From an uncultured Bacilli bacterium (lineage in GTDB: Bacteria > Bacillota_I > Bacilli_A > RF39 > UBA660): 64,000 nt of DNA. The stretch is taken from contig CAKOWI010000002.1 of assembly GCA_934122275.1 (NCBI GenBank), positions 103,769 to 167,768 on the forward strand, read 5' to 3'. Made by a program: the position numbers and the translations under genes. Positions 17,753 through 25,485 of the stretch are shown here, in pieces; within the stretch, counting starts at the first letter, position 1; every line of letters begins with the position of its first letter. The notes below the pieces were generated by a model. It searched no databases. It was not told the origin of the DNA and saw only the letters and a program-made list of their open reading frames with translations.

Positions 17753-19042
17753 ATGAAAGTTGCAATTTATACTTTAGGTTGTAAAGTTAATACATATGAA
17801 AGTGAATACGTAGCAAATGAATTTATCAAAAGAGGTTATGAATTAACTTCTTTTGATAATTTGGATTCTGATATATACGTAATTAATACTTGTACTGTTA
17901 CTAATACGAGTGATCAAAAATCAAGGAAAATGATAAGACAAGCTAGAGCTAAAAATAAAAATGCTGTTGTAGTAGCAATGGGATGTTTTACTCAAATAAG
18001 AAGTAATGATAATGCTATAATAGATTATATTGATATAGTAATTGGTAATAATAAGAAAAGTAAAATAGTAGATTTAGTTGAAGAATATATTAATAATAAA
18101 CAGAAAATAGTAAACATAAAAGATATTAAAGATGAACAATTTGATGATATGGAAATTAAGCATTTTAATACTAGAACAAGAGCTTTAGTTAAGATTGAAG
18201 ATGGGTGCGAGAATTATTGTTCATACTGTATTATACCTTATGTAAGAGGAAAAGTAAGAAGTAAGGATCCTAAAAAGGTAATAGATGAGGTTAATAGATT
18301 AGTTTCTAATGGATATAAAGAGATAGTTTTAACTGGTATTCATACTGGACATTATGGTTCAGATTTGCATGATTATGATTTTAGTGATTTATTGTTAGAA
18401 CTTGAAAAAATAAATGGACTAGATAGAATAAGAATATCTTCAATAGAAATAACGGAATTAAATGATAAGTTTTTAAATGTGTTAAAAAAATCTAAAAAAA
18501 TAGTAGATCATATTCATATTCCACTTCAAGCTGGAAGTAATCATATATTAAAGCTTATGAATAGAAAGTATGATAAAGATTATTATATAAATAAAATAAG
18601 TAAGATTAGAACAATAAGACCAGATATAGCTATTACTACAGATGTTATTGTTGGATTTCCTGGTGAAAGTGATTCTGATTTTAATGAAACTTTAGACTTT
18701 GTTAAGGAAGTTAATTTTGCTGGAGGACATGTATTTCCTTTTTCAAAGAGAAATGGTACTTTAGCTGCTAAAATGAATGGTCAATTAACTAAAGAAGAAA
18801 AACATATTAGATGTAAGAAATTAATTAGTTTATTTGATACTTTAGAAGATGATTATTATAAGAAACACATAAATTCGGTTGTAACTGTAATTGTAGAAAC
18901 ATATGATAATGGATATTTAACTGGACATAGTAGTAATTATTTAAAAGTTAAATTTAAAGGCTGTGAAAACCTATTAAGTAAAGAAGTAAACGTTAAAATA
19001 CAAAGTATGGAAACAAAGCTTTTAATTGGAGAAATGCTATAA
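17753..19042 (+). CDS. mtaB: tRNA (t6A37) methylthiotransferase MtaB
   Basis: Radical-SAM enzyme that adds the 2-methylthio group to t6A at position 37 of ANN-decoding tRNAs. 429 aa, starting at ATG 17753 after GGAGG. The N-terminal UPF0004 domain begins VAIYTLGCKVN with cysteines for the auxiliary cluster. The radical-SAM triad CxxxCxxC (CENYCSYC) is at about residues 149-156, and a TRAM-type RNA-binding domain ends the protein. The CKVN/ESE start and the overall length fit the MtaB (YqeV) branch rather than MiaB. TcdA, which modifies the same t6A base, is also in this window. Confidence 0.93.
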   Translation: MKVAIYTLGCKVNTYESEYVANEFIKRGYELTSFDNLDSDIYVINTCTVTNTSDQKSRKMIRQARAKNKNAVVVAMGCFTQIRSNDNAIIDYIDIVIGNNKKSKIVDLVEEYINNKQKIVNIKDIKDEQFDDMEIKHFNTRTRALVKIEDGCENYCSYCIIPYVRGKVRSKDPKKVIDEVNRLVSNGYKEIVLTGIHTGHYGSDLHDYDFSDLLLELEKINGLDRIRISSIEITELNDKFLNVLKKSKKIVDHIHIPLQAGSNHILKLMNRKYDKDYYINKISKIRTIRPDIAITTDVIVGFPGESDSDFNETLDFVKEVNFAGGHVFPFSKRNGTLAAKMNGQLTKEEKHIRCKKLISLFDTLEDDYYKKHINSVVTVIVETYDNGYLTGHSSNYLKVKFKGCENLLSKEVNVKIQSMETKLLIGEML

Positions 19043-19069
19043 AAGACAAATTAAGACAAAATATTTAAT

Positions 19070-19122
19070 AATAGTTTGTATAATAGTTTTTCTAAGAAGA
19101 AAACTATGTACGAACTATTTTT
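19070..19122 (+). terminator. Long nested hairpin after mtaB
   Basis: Outer arms AATAGTTTGTA (19070-19080) and TACGAACTATT (19109-19119) pair over 11 bp with one G-T. Inner arms ATAGTTTT/AAAACTAT pair over 8 bp. Five T follow, so it is a probable terminator. Confidence 0.55.
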
Positions 19123-19206
19123 AACTAATAAACTAAACATCTTAAATGTGTAGTTAAAAAGTAAAAAATGTGGTAAAATCATGTTGAAATGTTAGGAGGA
19201 AAAAAG

Positions 19207-21396
19207 ATGGATACTTATATAAAGGGAACTTATAAAAAAAATATTTTTTCCTCTAAGGATGGATTTACGGTTGGACTTATTAAGATAAAAGATACTGATT
19301 ATGTAGATTTAGAAGATTATAAAGACAAATTATTTACGTTTACTGGTTTGTTTGCAAACATTAATATAGATGAAGACTATATTTTTTATGGAAATATAAT
19401 TGATAATCCAAAGTATGGTATTCAGTATAGTGTTAATAAGTATGAGAAAATTATGCCTGAAGATAAAGATGAATTGATTGTGTTTTTATCTAGTGATATT
19501 TTTAGCGGAGTAGGAGAAAAAACAGCTACTCAAATAGTTGAGTATTTAGGTGAAGATTGTTTAAGATTAATATCAGATAATTATGAAAATTTACTTGTAG
19601 TACCTAAAATGACTTCTAAAAGAGCTTTAGATATTCATAATAAGTTAATAAAATATAATGAAAGTTTTGAAACAGTTGTTTATCTAACTAATTTAGGTTT
19701 TAACATGAAAGATGCACTAAAAATATATAATCATTATTTAGAAGATACGATAAGAGTATTAGAAAATAATCCTTATGAATTAATTGATACGATAGATGGA
19801 ATTAGTTTTTCAAAGATTGATTCTTTAAGAGAAAAGATAAATATTGATATAAATGATGAAAGAAGAATACTTGCATTAATCGTAAACATAATAAAAACTT
19901 TATGTTTTAATTTAGGAGATACTTATTTAGATATAGAAAGTATTTATAATTCTATAAACTCTTATTATGAGCTTAATTTAAGCAAAGAAAAAATAGATTA
20001 TTATTTAATGGAATTAAATAGTTTGGGTAAAATAGTTATTGAAAATAATAAATATATGTTATCTGATTATTATGAATATGAAAACTATGTTGGTGATACA
20101 ATATATTATATTGCTAATAAAAAAGATTATAAAATAGATGATATAGATGTAAAAATAGAAAAATTAGAGAGTTTTTTTGATATATCATATAATGATGAAC
20201 AAAAAAGAGCAATTAAACAAGCTTTAATTAAAAATTTTTCAATTATAACTGGTGGTCCTGGTACTGGTAAAACAACTATAGTAAAAGGTATTGTTCAGTT
20301 ATTTAAAATGATATCTGGATATTCATTTAATAAATTAAGTGAAAGATTAATTCTTTTAGCACCAACAGGTAGAGCGGCAAAAAGGTTATCTGAAGCTTGT
20401 TTATTTCCAGCATCAACCATTCATAGATACCTAAAGTGGAATAAAGAAACTGGAGAGTTTCAGTATAATGAAAGAAACAAAGTTAAAGCAGAATTTATTA
20501 TAATAGATGAAACTAGTATGATAGATTTAGAATTATTATATAATTTGCTAAAAGCACTACCATCAAGTATAAGATTAGTATTTATAGGAGATTATAATCA
20601 ATTAGAAAGTGTAGGGCCTGGTAAAATACTTAAGGATTTAATTGATTCAGAAGTAGTTAATACTATATTTTTAAAGGAAATATATAGGCAAGGTCAAAAT
20701 TCGTTTATTACAGAAATTGCATATGAAGTTAATAGTGGGGAGTTATCTGAAAACTTTTTGGATAAAAAAGATGACTATAATTTCATTAAGTGTGAAGATT
20801 ATGACGTTGCAAAAATAACTTGTATGTTAGCATATAAAGCAAAAGAAAAGGGCTATAATTTAAAAAACATACAAGTTTTAGCACCTATGTATAAGGGCGA
20901 ATATGGTATTGATAATTTAAATAAAATACTTCAAAATATCTTTAATCCAGCATCTATAGATAAAGATGAAATATATGATGGTAATATAGTATATAGAGTT
21001 GGTGATAAAGTACTTCAATTAGAAAATATGCCAGATGATAATGTGTTTAATGGTGATATAGGTTTTATTGAAAGTATTAAGGGTAATGAAGTTACTATTG
21101 ATTTTGATGGTAATAAAGTAAAATATGCAAAAAAAGATTTAAAAGCAATAAAACATGGATATGCAATTAGTATTCATAAAGCACAAGGTAGTGAATTTGA
21201 AATAGTAATTATGCCAGTAGTTAGTTCATATAGAATAATGTTATATAAAAAGCTAATATATACTGGAATTACAAGAGCTAAAAAATCTCTTACTTTAGTT
21301 GGTGATCCTAAAGCTTTTTATAAGGCAGTATATAACATAGGAAATAAAGAGAGAAAAACACTTTTAAAAGATATGATAGTTAAAAATATTTTATAG
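19207..21396 (+). CDS. recD2: ATP-dependent RecD2-type DNA helicase
   Basis: Superfamily 1B 5'-3' helicase acting in DNA repair without RecBC. 729 aa; the start at ATG 19207 is set by AGGAGG, since the ATG at 19189 contains the ribosome binding site. It has the N-terminal OB-like and helix-hairpin-helix region of RecD2 (FSGVGEKTA at about 98), Walker A GGPGTGKTT at about 350, APTGRAAKR, the DEAD-like IIDETSM, GDYNQL, and the C-terminal motif KAQGSEF with GITRAKK. Length and order match RecD2 (YrrC). In Bacillota recD2 often lies near alaS, which here starts 9.5 kb downstream, after the pseudopilins. Confidence 0.94.
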   Translation: MDTYIKGTYKKNIFSSKDGFTVGLIKIKDTDYVDLEDYKDKLFTFTGLFANINIDEDYIFYGNIIDNPKYGIQYSVNKYEKIMPEDKDELIVFLSSDIFSGVGEKTATQIVEYLGEDCLRLISDNYENLLVVPKMTSKRALDIHNKLIKYNESFETVVYLTNLGFNMKDALKIYNHYLEDTIRVLENNPYELIDTIDGISFSKIDSLREKINIDINDERRILALIVNIIKTLCFNLGDTYLDIESIYNSINSYYELNLSKEKIDYYLMELNSLGKIVIENNKYMLSDYYEYENYVGDTIYYIANKKDYKIDDIDVKIEKLESFFDISYNDEQKRAIKQALIKNFSIITGGPGTGKTTIVKGIVQLFKMISGYSFNKLSERLILLAPTGRAAKRLSEACLFPASTIHRYLKWNKETGEFQYNERNKVKAEFIIIDETSMIDLELLYNLLKALPSSIRLVFIGDYNQLESVGPGKILKDLIDSEVVNTIFLKEIYRQGQNSFITEIAYEVNSGELSENFLDKKDDYNFIKCEDYDVAKITCMLAYKAKEKGYNLKNIQVLAPMYKGEYGIDNLNKILQNIFNPASIDKDEIYDGNIVYRVGDKVLQLENMPDDNVFNGDIGFIESIKGNEVTIDFDGNKVKYAKKDLKAIKHGYAISIHKAQGSEFEIVIMPVVSSYRIMLYKKLIYTGITRAKKSLTLVGDPKAFYKAVYNIGNKERKTLLKDMIVKNIL

Positions 21397-21427
21397 TATA
21401 TTATTAAAATTTTCATGCATAATACTA

Positions 21428-21458
21428 ATGGCACTAATTTTGTGCCATATTCATATTT
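21428..21458 (+). terminator. Weak terminator-like hairpin after recD2
   Basis: ATGGCAC (21428-21434) pairs with GTGCCAT (21442-21448); a broken T-rich tract follows. Confidence 0.4.
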
Positions 21459-21477
21459 TTGGTAAGAGGTGATTTTT

Positions 21478-21642
21478 TTGAAAACATTAAATAACCTTGG
21501 TTGGATGCTTTTAGGTGTTGCAGTAGGTTCAGGAGCTTTATATTGCTATAATGAATGTTCATGCAACGGTGGTATTAAAAAGACAATAAATAAGGTTAAG
21601 AAAACAGCAGAAGATAAAATAGAAAATATGATGGGAAAATAG
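21478..21642 (+). CDS. Small membrane-associated protein, 54 aa
   Basis: Short gene starting at TTG 21478, with a good AGAGGTGAT site before it. The product has a hydrophobic, glycine-rich N-terminal segment (LGWMLLGVAVGSGAL), a CYNECSCN cluster with three cysteines, and a basic amphipathic tail (KKTINKVKKTAEDKIE), resembling YtxH-like small envelope proteins. It has its own terminator, which supports it being real. Function unknown. Confidence 0.65.
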   Translation: MKTLNNLGWMLLGVAVGSGALYCYNECSCNGGIKKTINKVKKTAEDKIENMMGK

Positions 21643-21668
21643 CAAATTTATTTTGCTATTTTCTTTTA
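21635..21668 (+). terminator. Intrinsic terminator of the 54-aa gene
   Basis: 12-bp stem GAAAATAGCAAA/TTTGCTATTTTC overlapping the last codons, then T's. Confidence 0.75.
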
Positions 21669-21700
21669 TTCATACTATAATTGATAGTAGGTGGTATGGT

Positions 21701-22432
21701 ATGAAGTTATTGGAGTATATAGAGTATTTGAAAAGTGAGATAGATAAGTTAAAAAAAGAAATACTATCTATTGAAATTAAAAAAGCAAAATTAGAAATGA
21801 ATTTAAAAAAGAAAAATAATCAAATTACATTTGAGGATTTAACTAACTTAAATGGTGTTCAAGATTTACAAAGGTTAGACATGTCATTAGATATAAAGAA
21901 AAGATATTTAGCTTATTATGAGGAACTATTTAAAGATTATAGTAGTAAAATTTTATACAGAAGTTCATTTAACGTTGATGAAATAGGTTTAGTATTAGAA
22001 GAACTATTAAATGAAGTAACTAATAAAAAATATAAATATAATAAAATAATTAATAGGACTACTACTTATAGCACTAATAGATATGGAGAAAATAATTCAT
22101 ATAATGATAATGTAGTAGCATATATAGGTTTAGATGATAGAAATTATGATATTAACTTATTATATAATGATCCTGATGTAATTATTCTAAGCAATAATTG
22201 TTTAAACGATAGTATTTGCTTTTATGATGATGAATGTAATAAAACAATTAACGTTAAGAAAAATGATGTTATATATGATTTTATTGATTATTTAATAGCA
22301 TATCGTATAGAAAATGATGTGATTTATATAAGCAAAGAAAAATTACAAGATTTATTAAGTAAATATAATCCTAATTGTAGTAAGAATAAAGAAAATATAT
22401 TTATAAAAAAATATAATACATGTTATAATTAG
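21701..22432 (+). CDS. Hypothetical protein with N-terminal coiled coil
   Basis: 243 aa; start ATG 21701 follows AGGTGG, and the open frame upstream runs into the preceding terminator. Residues 1-60 are rich in Lys, Glu, Leu and Ile in a heptad-like pattern and probably form a coiled coil. The middle is Tyr/Asn-rich, and the C-terminal third looks like a small alpha/beta domain. No signal peptide or membrane helix. I do not recognise the family. It sits 16 bp before the HdeD-family gene, so the two probably share a transcript. Confidence 0.65.
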   Translation: MKLLEYIEYLKSEIDKLKKEILSIEIKKAKLEMNLKKKNNQITFEDLTNLNGVQDLQRLDMSLDIKKRYLAYYEELFKDYSSKILYRSSFNVDEIGLVLEELLNEVTNKKYKYNKIINRTTTYSTNRYGENNSYNDNVVAYIGLDDRNYDINLLYNDPDVIILSNNCLNDSICFYDDECNKTINVKKNDVIYDFIDYLIAYRIENDVIYISKEKLQDLLSKYNPNCSKNKENIFIKKYNTCYN

Positions 22433-22448
22433 TAATAGGAGGTACAGT

Positions 22449-23015
22449 ATGGACGTAGGAAAGAAACTAACAAAAAGATTTAATACATCATTAATTATTT
22501 CAATAATATTTATAATTATAGGTTTATTTTTATTTATTAAACCAGATACAACTATTACCGTAATTTCATATACTTTTGGAGGTATATTAATAATAAGTGG
22601 TATATTTTCAATGTATAAGTATTTTACTAGTGATGGAATAATGGGAGCATTTAGTTTTGATTTAGTATATGGAGTATTACTTTTAATAGCAGGTATATTT
22701 TTAATAGCAAAACCTACTGTTTTAGAATCATTTTTTCCAATTATACTTGGTATTTGGATTATAATTAATAGTGTGACTAAATTTCAATATTCGCTTGTTT
22801 TAAAAAAAGCAGCAAATGGTGACTGGCCATATACATGTATTATATCTATACTAACATTTATTTGGGGAATAATATTACTTTTTAATCCTCTTAAAACAGC
22901 TTTAATGATTACACAAATAATTGGAATATTTATAATTGTCTATGCATTTTTAGACATAGTAGATAACTTTATAATAAGAAAAAACATTAAAGATATTTTA
23001 GAACTTTTTAAATAA
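22449..23015 (+). CDS. HdeD/DUF308 family membrane protein
   Basis: 188-aa integral membrane protein with six predicted helices arranged as a repeated two-to-three-helix unit, as in HdeD-like DUF308 proteins. Typical pieces are GGILIISGIFSMY and GVLLLIAGIFLI, with Lys-Pro turns at KPDT and KPT. In enteric bacteria HdeD is tied to acid resistance; in Bacillota the role is unknown. AGGAGG precedes the start, and an intrinsic terminator ends the unit. Confidence 0.85.
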   Translation: MDVGKKLTKRFNTSLIISIIFIIIGLFLFIKPDTTITVISYTFGGILIISGIFSMYKYFTSDGIMGAFSFDLVYGVLLLIAGIFLIAKPTVLESFFPIILGIWIIINSVTKFQYSLVLKKAANGDWPYTCIISILTFIWGIILLFNPLKTALMITQIIGIFIIVYAFLDIVDNFIIRKNIKDILELFK

Positions 23016-23037
23016 TCACAAAATGTGATTATTTTTT
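23014..23037 (+). terminator. Intrinsic terminator of the HdeD-family gene
   Basis: AATCACA-AAA-TGTGATT followed by A and a T-run. Confidence 0.8.
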
Positions 23038-23096
23038 CTTGAGAAAATTGTGAATTTATGATACTATTTAGTTAATAATAAAATAGAGGTGTTGAC

Positions 23097-23311
23097 ATGA
23101 AAAAGAAAAGTAATAAGTATGGTTTTACGTTAGTTGAACTATTAGTAACTATAGCGATAATGCTTTCTATAACGGTACTTGCAATAGTTAATATAGTTGG
23201 AGTATCAAATAGAAAGAAAAAGGAAGCTTGGGTAAGTGTTAAAGAAGAAATAGAAACAGCAGCTTCTGATTACTTCAAATATAATGAGTATTTATTTGAA
23301 GGATTAGATGA
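23097..23311 (+). repeat. Pseudopilin 5' repeat, copy 1
   Basis: About 215 bp closely matching the starts of the next two paralogues, from the ATG through the FKYNEYLFEGL codons. The first 25 bases differ most. Confidence 0.75.
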
Positions 23312-25175
23312 CGGTGATAATCTTAATGGTTATATTACTGTTGGATCACTTGTTAGTGATGATTATATAAGTAAAGTAACAGATCCAAGAACAGGTAAGG
23401 CAGTATCTTATTGTACTAAAGTAAAGGTAACTAAAAATGCTAGAGGAATGACGTCGGAAGTAGTTGAAGATACTATATCTAATGATAATAAGGCTGAAAG
23501 TTGTAGTAATTCATATTCTGTAACTGTATCAAATGCTAAAAATGCACCAGAAATATTAACTAGCTATGACTGTCAAGAAAACGAAGATACCAAAGTTGAA
23601 GATGGTTGGTGTACTAATAAATCTGATAAGGTACCGATAAAAGCAATTGCTAAACCTGTAAATGGTTCTAGTATTAAAAGTTTTGCGGCTGAATCACTAA
23701 AATCCATTAGTATTGATGAAAGTAAAAAAACAACTACAGAAATTCACTGTTACATAAAAGAAGAAACTTCTAGTAGTTATGTTAAGTTTGTTGCAGAAAG
23801 TGTGGATGGTGGTAGAACAGAAACAATTATCGATAAGTTAAAGTGGGATAAAACAGGTCCTTATGGTACTCTAGAAATAAAAAGTAGTAAAAATGGTTAT
23901 AAATCTAATAATGTTCACTTTAGCTTAGATGCAAAAGATAGTCTTAGTGGATTTAATGAAAAAAGTATAACACTATCAATATTAAATGGTAATAAAATTA
24001 GTAATATAAGTAATGATGTTGGATTTGTTCCAGTAGGAAGCTCATCTTATCAAACAGGGGAATATACTATAGCTAAAACATTGGATGGAAAAAAGAAAAG
24101 TGCTAGCGTAGAAGTTTATGATAAAGCTGGAAATTCTTCTACTATAGACAGTGATGCTTATGTAGTTTATCAAGAGTGCACTAATAAAGTAGCTGATGGT
24201 ACTTCAACTTCAACTAGTGATTGTTCAAAATCTTGTGGTGGCGGAACACAAACGAAAAAAACAGTTTACAAGTATAAAGATGCTAATACTGGCAAAAGTT
24301 GTACTTCTGAAGAAAGTTCAGAAACATTAGCTTGTAATACACAATCATGTCAAGAATTATCGTGTCCAACAGTTACAGTTAAAGGAGCTGTTAAGGGAAA
24401 TGGTAATTGGTATAAGAAAGGTGACAGCGAAACTCAAATTGAAATAACACCTACTTCTGGTACATCATATTGGTCATGGGCAACTGATGGTTCAGACGGA
24501 AAATTAAAAGTTTGGACAAATAACAATAAAGGAAAACAATTGAAATCTTTAGGAGATGGAAAAAGAAAGTATCAAATAGTTGTATATGATTCAAATGGTA
24601 ATAGTAAAAAATGTGATGGAGATTTATGGATTGATACTACAAAACCTAGTGTAAAAATAGATTATATTAAAGTATATCAAGTAAATGGAAATCTTGCTAA
24701 TCTTAGAAGTGATAATGTAAAAAATAGAAATGATGGTGGAAATAGTGTGCCTAAATTATTAGATAAATCAGGTGGCGTGGCTTCTTGTTTGAAGAAAGGT
24801 CAACAATATGAAAATGGTTCATACACTTGTAAAGAAGGTAGTAGCTATAACGTTAGTGATAATCTTACTTCATCTAGTAATTTATATTTAAAATATTATG
24901 TAAATGTAATTAGTGGTGATTATTGTACTCACGTAAATAACTATGGCTGTAATAAAGTAAATACACCTTATCCATTCCCTACAAAATATAAGCTATGTGC
25001 AACAGATGAAGCTGGAAATGAAGGATGCTCAGAAATAAAAGTTGCTTTCTTGTCAGAAAAAACTTATAATCTTAAGTACGGTACTGGATATAGCAATAGC
25101 AAGTTTTCGTGGGATGATAAAGTATGGAGTAATAATAGTAACAATGAACTAATCTGGGAAGGATATAACAGATAA
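23097..25175 (+). CDS. Giant pseudopilin-like surface protein, copy 1
   Basis: 692 aa. The N-terminus is a type IV prepilin/pseudopilin signal: basic leader, Gly9-Phe10 cleavage point, TLVE with Glu at +5, then a hydrophobic helix and ISxxA-like spine. A pilin-like domain of about 100 residues follows. The rest is an exported Cys-rich ectodomain with Ig-like segments ending in DKAGN-type turns, a thrombospondin-1-like stretch (CSKSCGGGTQTKK), a YWSWAT/KYQIVVYD module, and a C-terminal domain. Ordinary pseudopilins are 100-200 aa, so this is very large. No pilus ATPase, platform or peptidase is in the window. First of three tandem paralogues. Confidence 0.82.
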   Translation: MKKKSNKYGFTLVELLVTIAIMLSITVLAIVNIVGVSNRKKKEAWVSVKEEIETAASDYFKYNEYLFEGLDDGDNLNGYITVGSLVSDDYISKVTDPRTGKAVSYCTKVKVTKNARGMTSEVVEDTISNDNKAESCSNSYSVTVSNAKNAPEILTSYDCQENEDTKVEDGWCTNKSDKVPIKAIAKPVNGSSIKSFAAESLKSISIDESKKTTTEIHCYIKEETSSSYVKFVAESVDGGRTETIIDKLKWDKTGPYGTLEIKSSKNGYKSNNVHFSLDAKDSLSGFNEKSITLSILNGNKISNISNDVGFVPVGSSSYQTGEYTIAKTLDGKKKSASVEVYDKAGNSSTIDSDAYVVYQECTNKVADGTSTSTSDCSKSCGGGTQTKKTVYKYKDANTGKSCTSEESSETLACNTQSCQELSCPTVTVKGAVKGNGNWYKKGDSETQIEITPTSGTSYWSWATDGSDGKLKVWTNNNKGKQLKSLGDGKRKYQIVVYDSNGNSKKCDGDLWIDTTKPSVKIDYIKVYQVNGNLANLRSDNVKNRNDGGNSVPKLLDKSGGVASCLKKGQQYENGSYTCKEGSSYNVSDNLTSSSNLYLKYYVNVISGDYCTHVNNYGCNKVNTPYPFPTKYKLCATDEAGNEGCSEIKVAFLSEKTYNLKYGTGYSNSKFSWDDKVWSNNSNNELIWEGYNR

Positions 25176-25177
25176 TT

Positions 25178-25207
25178 AAAGTGAATAAAACTATTCACTT
25201 TTTTTGT
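25178..25207 (+). terminator. Intrinsic terminator after pseudopilin copy 1
   Basis: AAAGTGAATA (25178-25187) pairs with TATTCACTTT, followed by a T-run. Confidence 0.85.
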
Positions 25208-25254
25208 TGTTTAATGTCTAAGATTATGATATTATTAATATAGAATATGGATGC

Positions 25255-25485
25255 GAGGAGTGTATACATTATGAATAAAAAAAGAAGTAATGAATATGGT
25301 TTTACATTAATTGAATTATTAATAACTATAGCGATAATGCTTTCTATAACAGTACTTGCAATAGTTAATATAGTTGGGGTATCAAATAGAAAGAAATCAG
25401 AAGCTTGGGTAAGCGTTAAAGAAGAAATAGAAACAGCAGCAACTGATTACTTTAAGTATAATGAGTATTTGTTCGAAGGTCTTGG
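25255..25485 (+). repeat. Pseudopilin 5' repeat, copy 2
   Basis: About 230 bp including the ribosome binding site GAGGAG and first 70 codons, over 90% identical by eye to 27973-28203 (offset 2718 bp). Confidence 0.85.
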
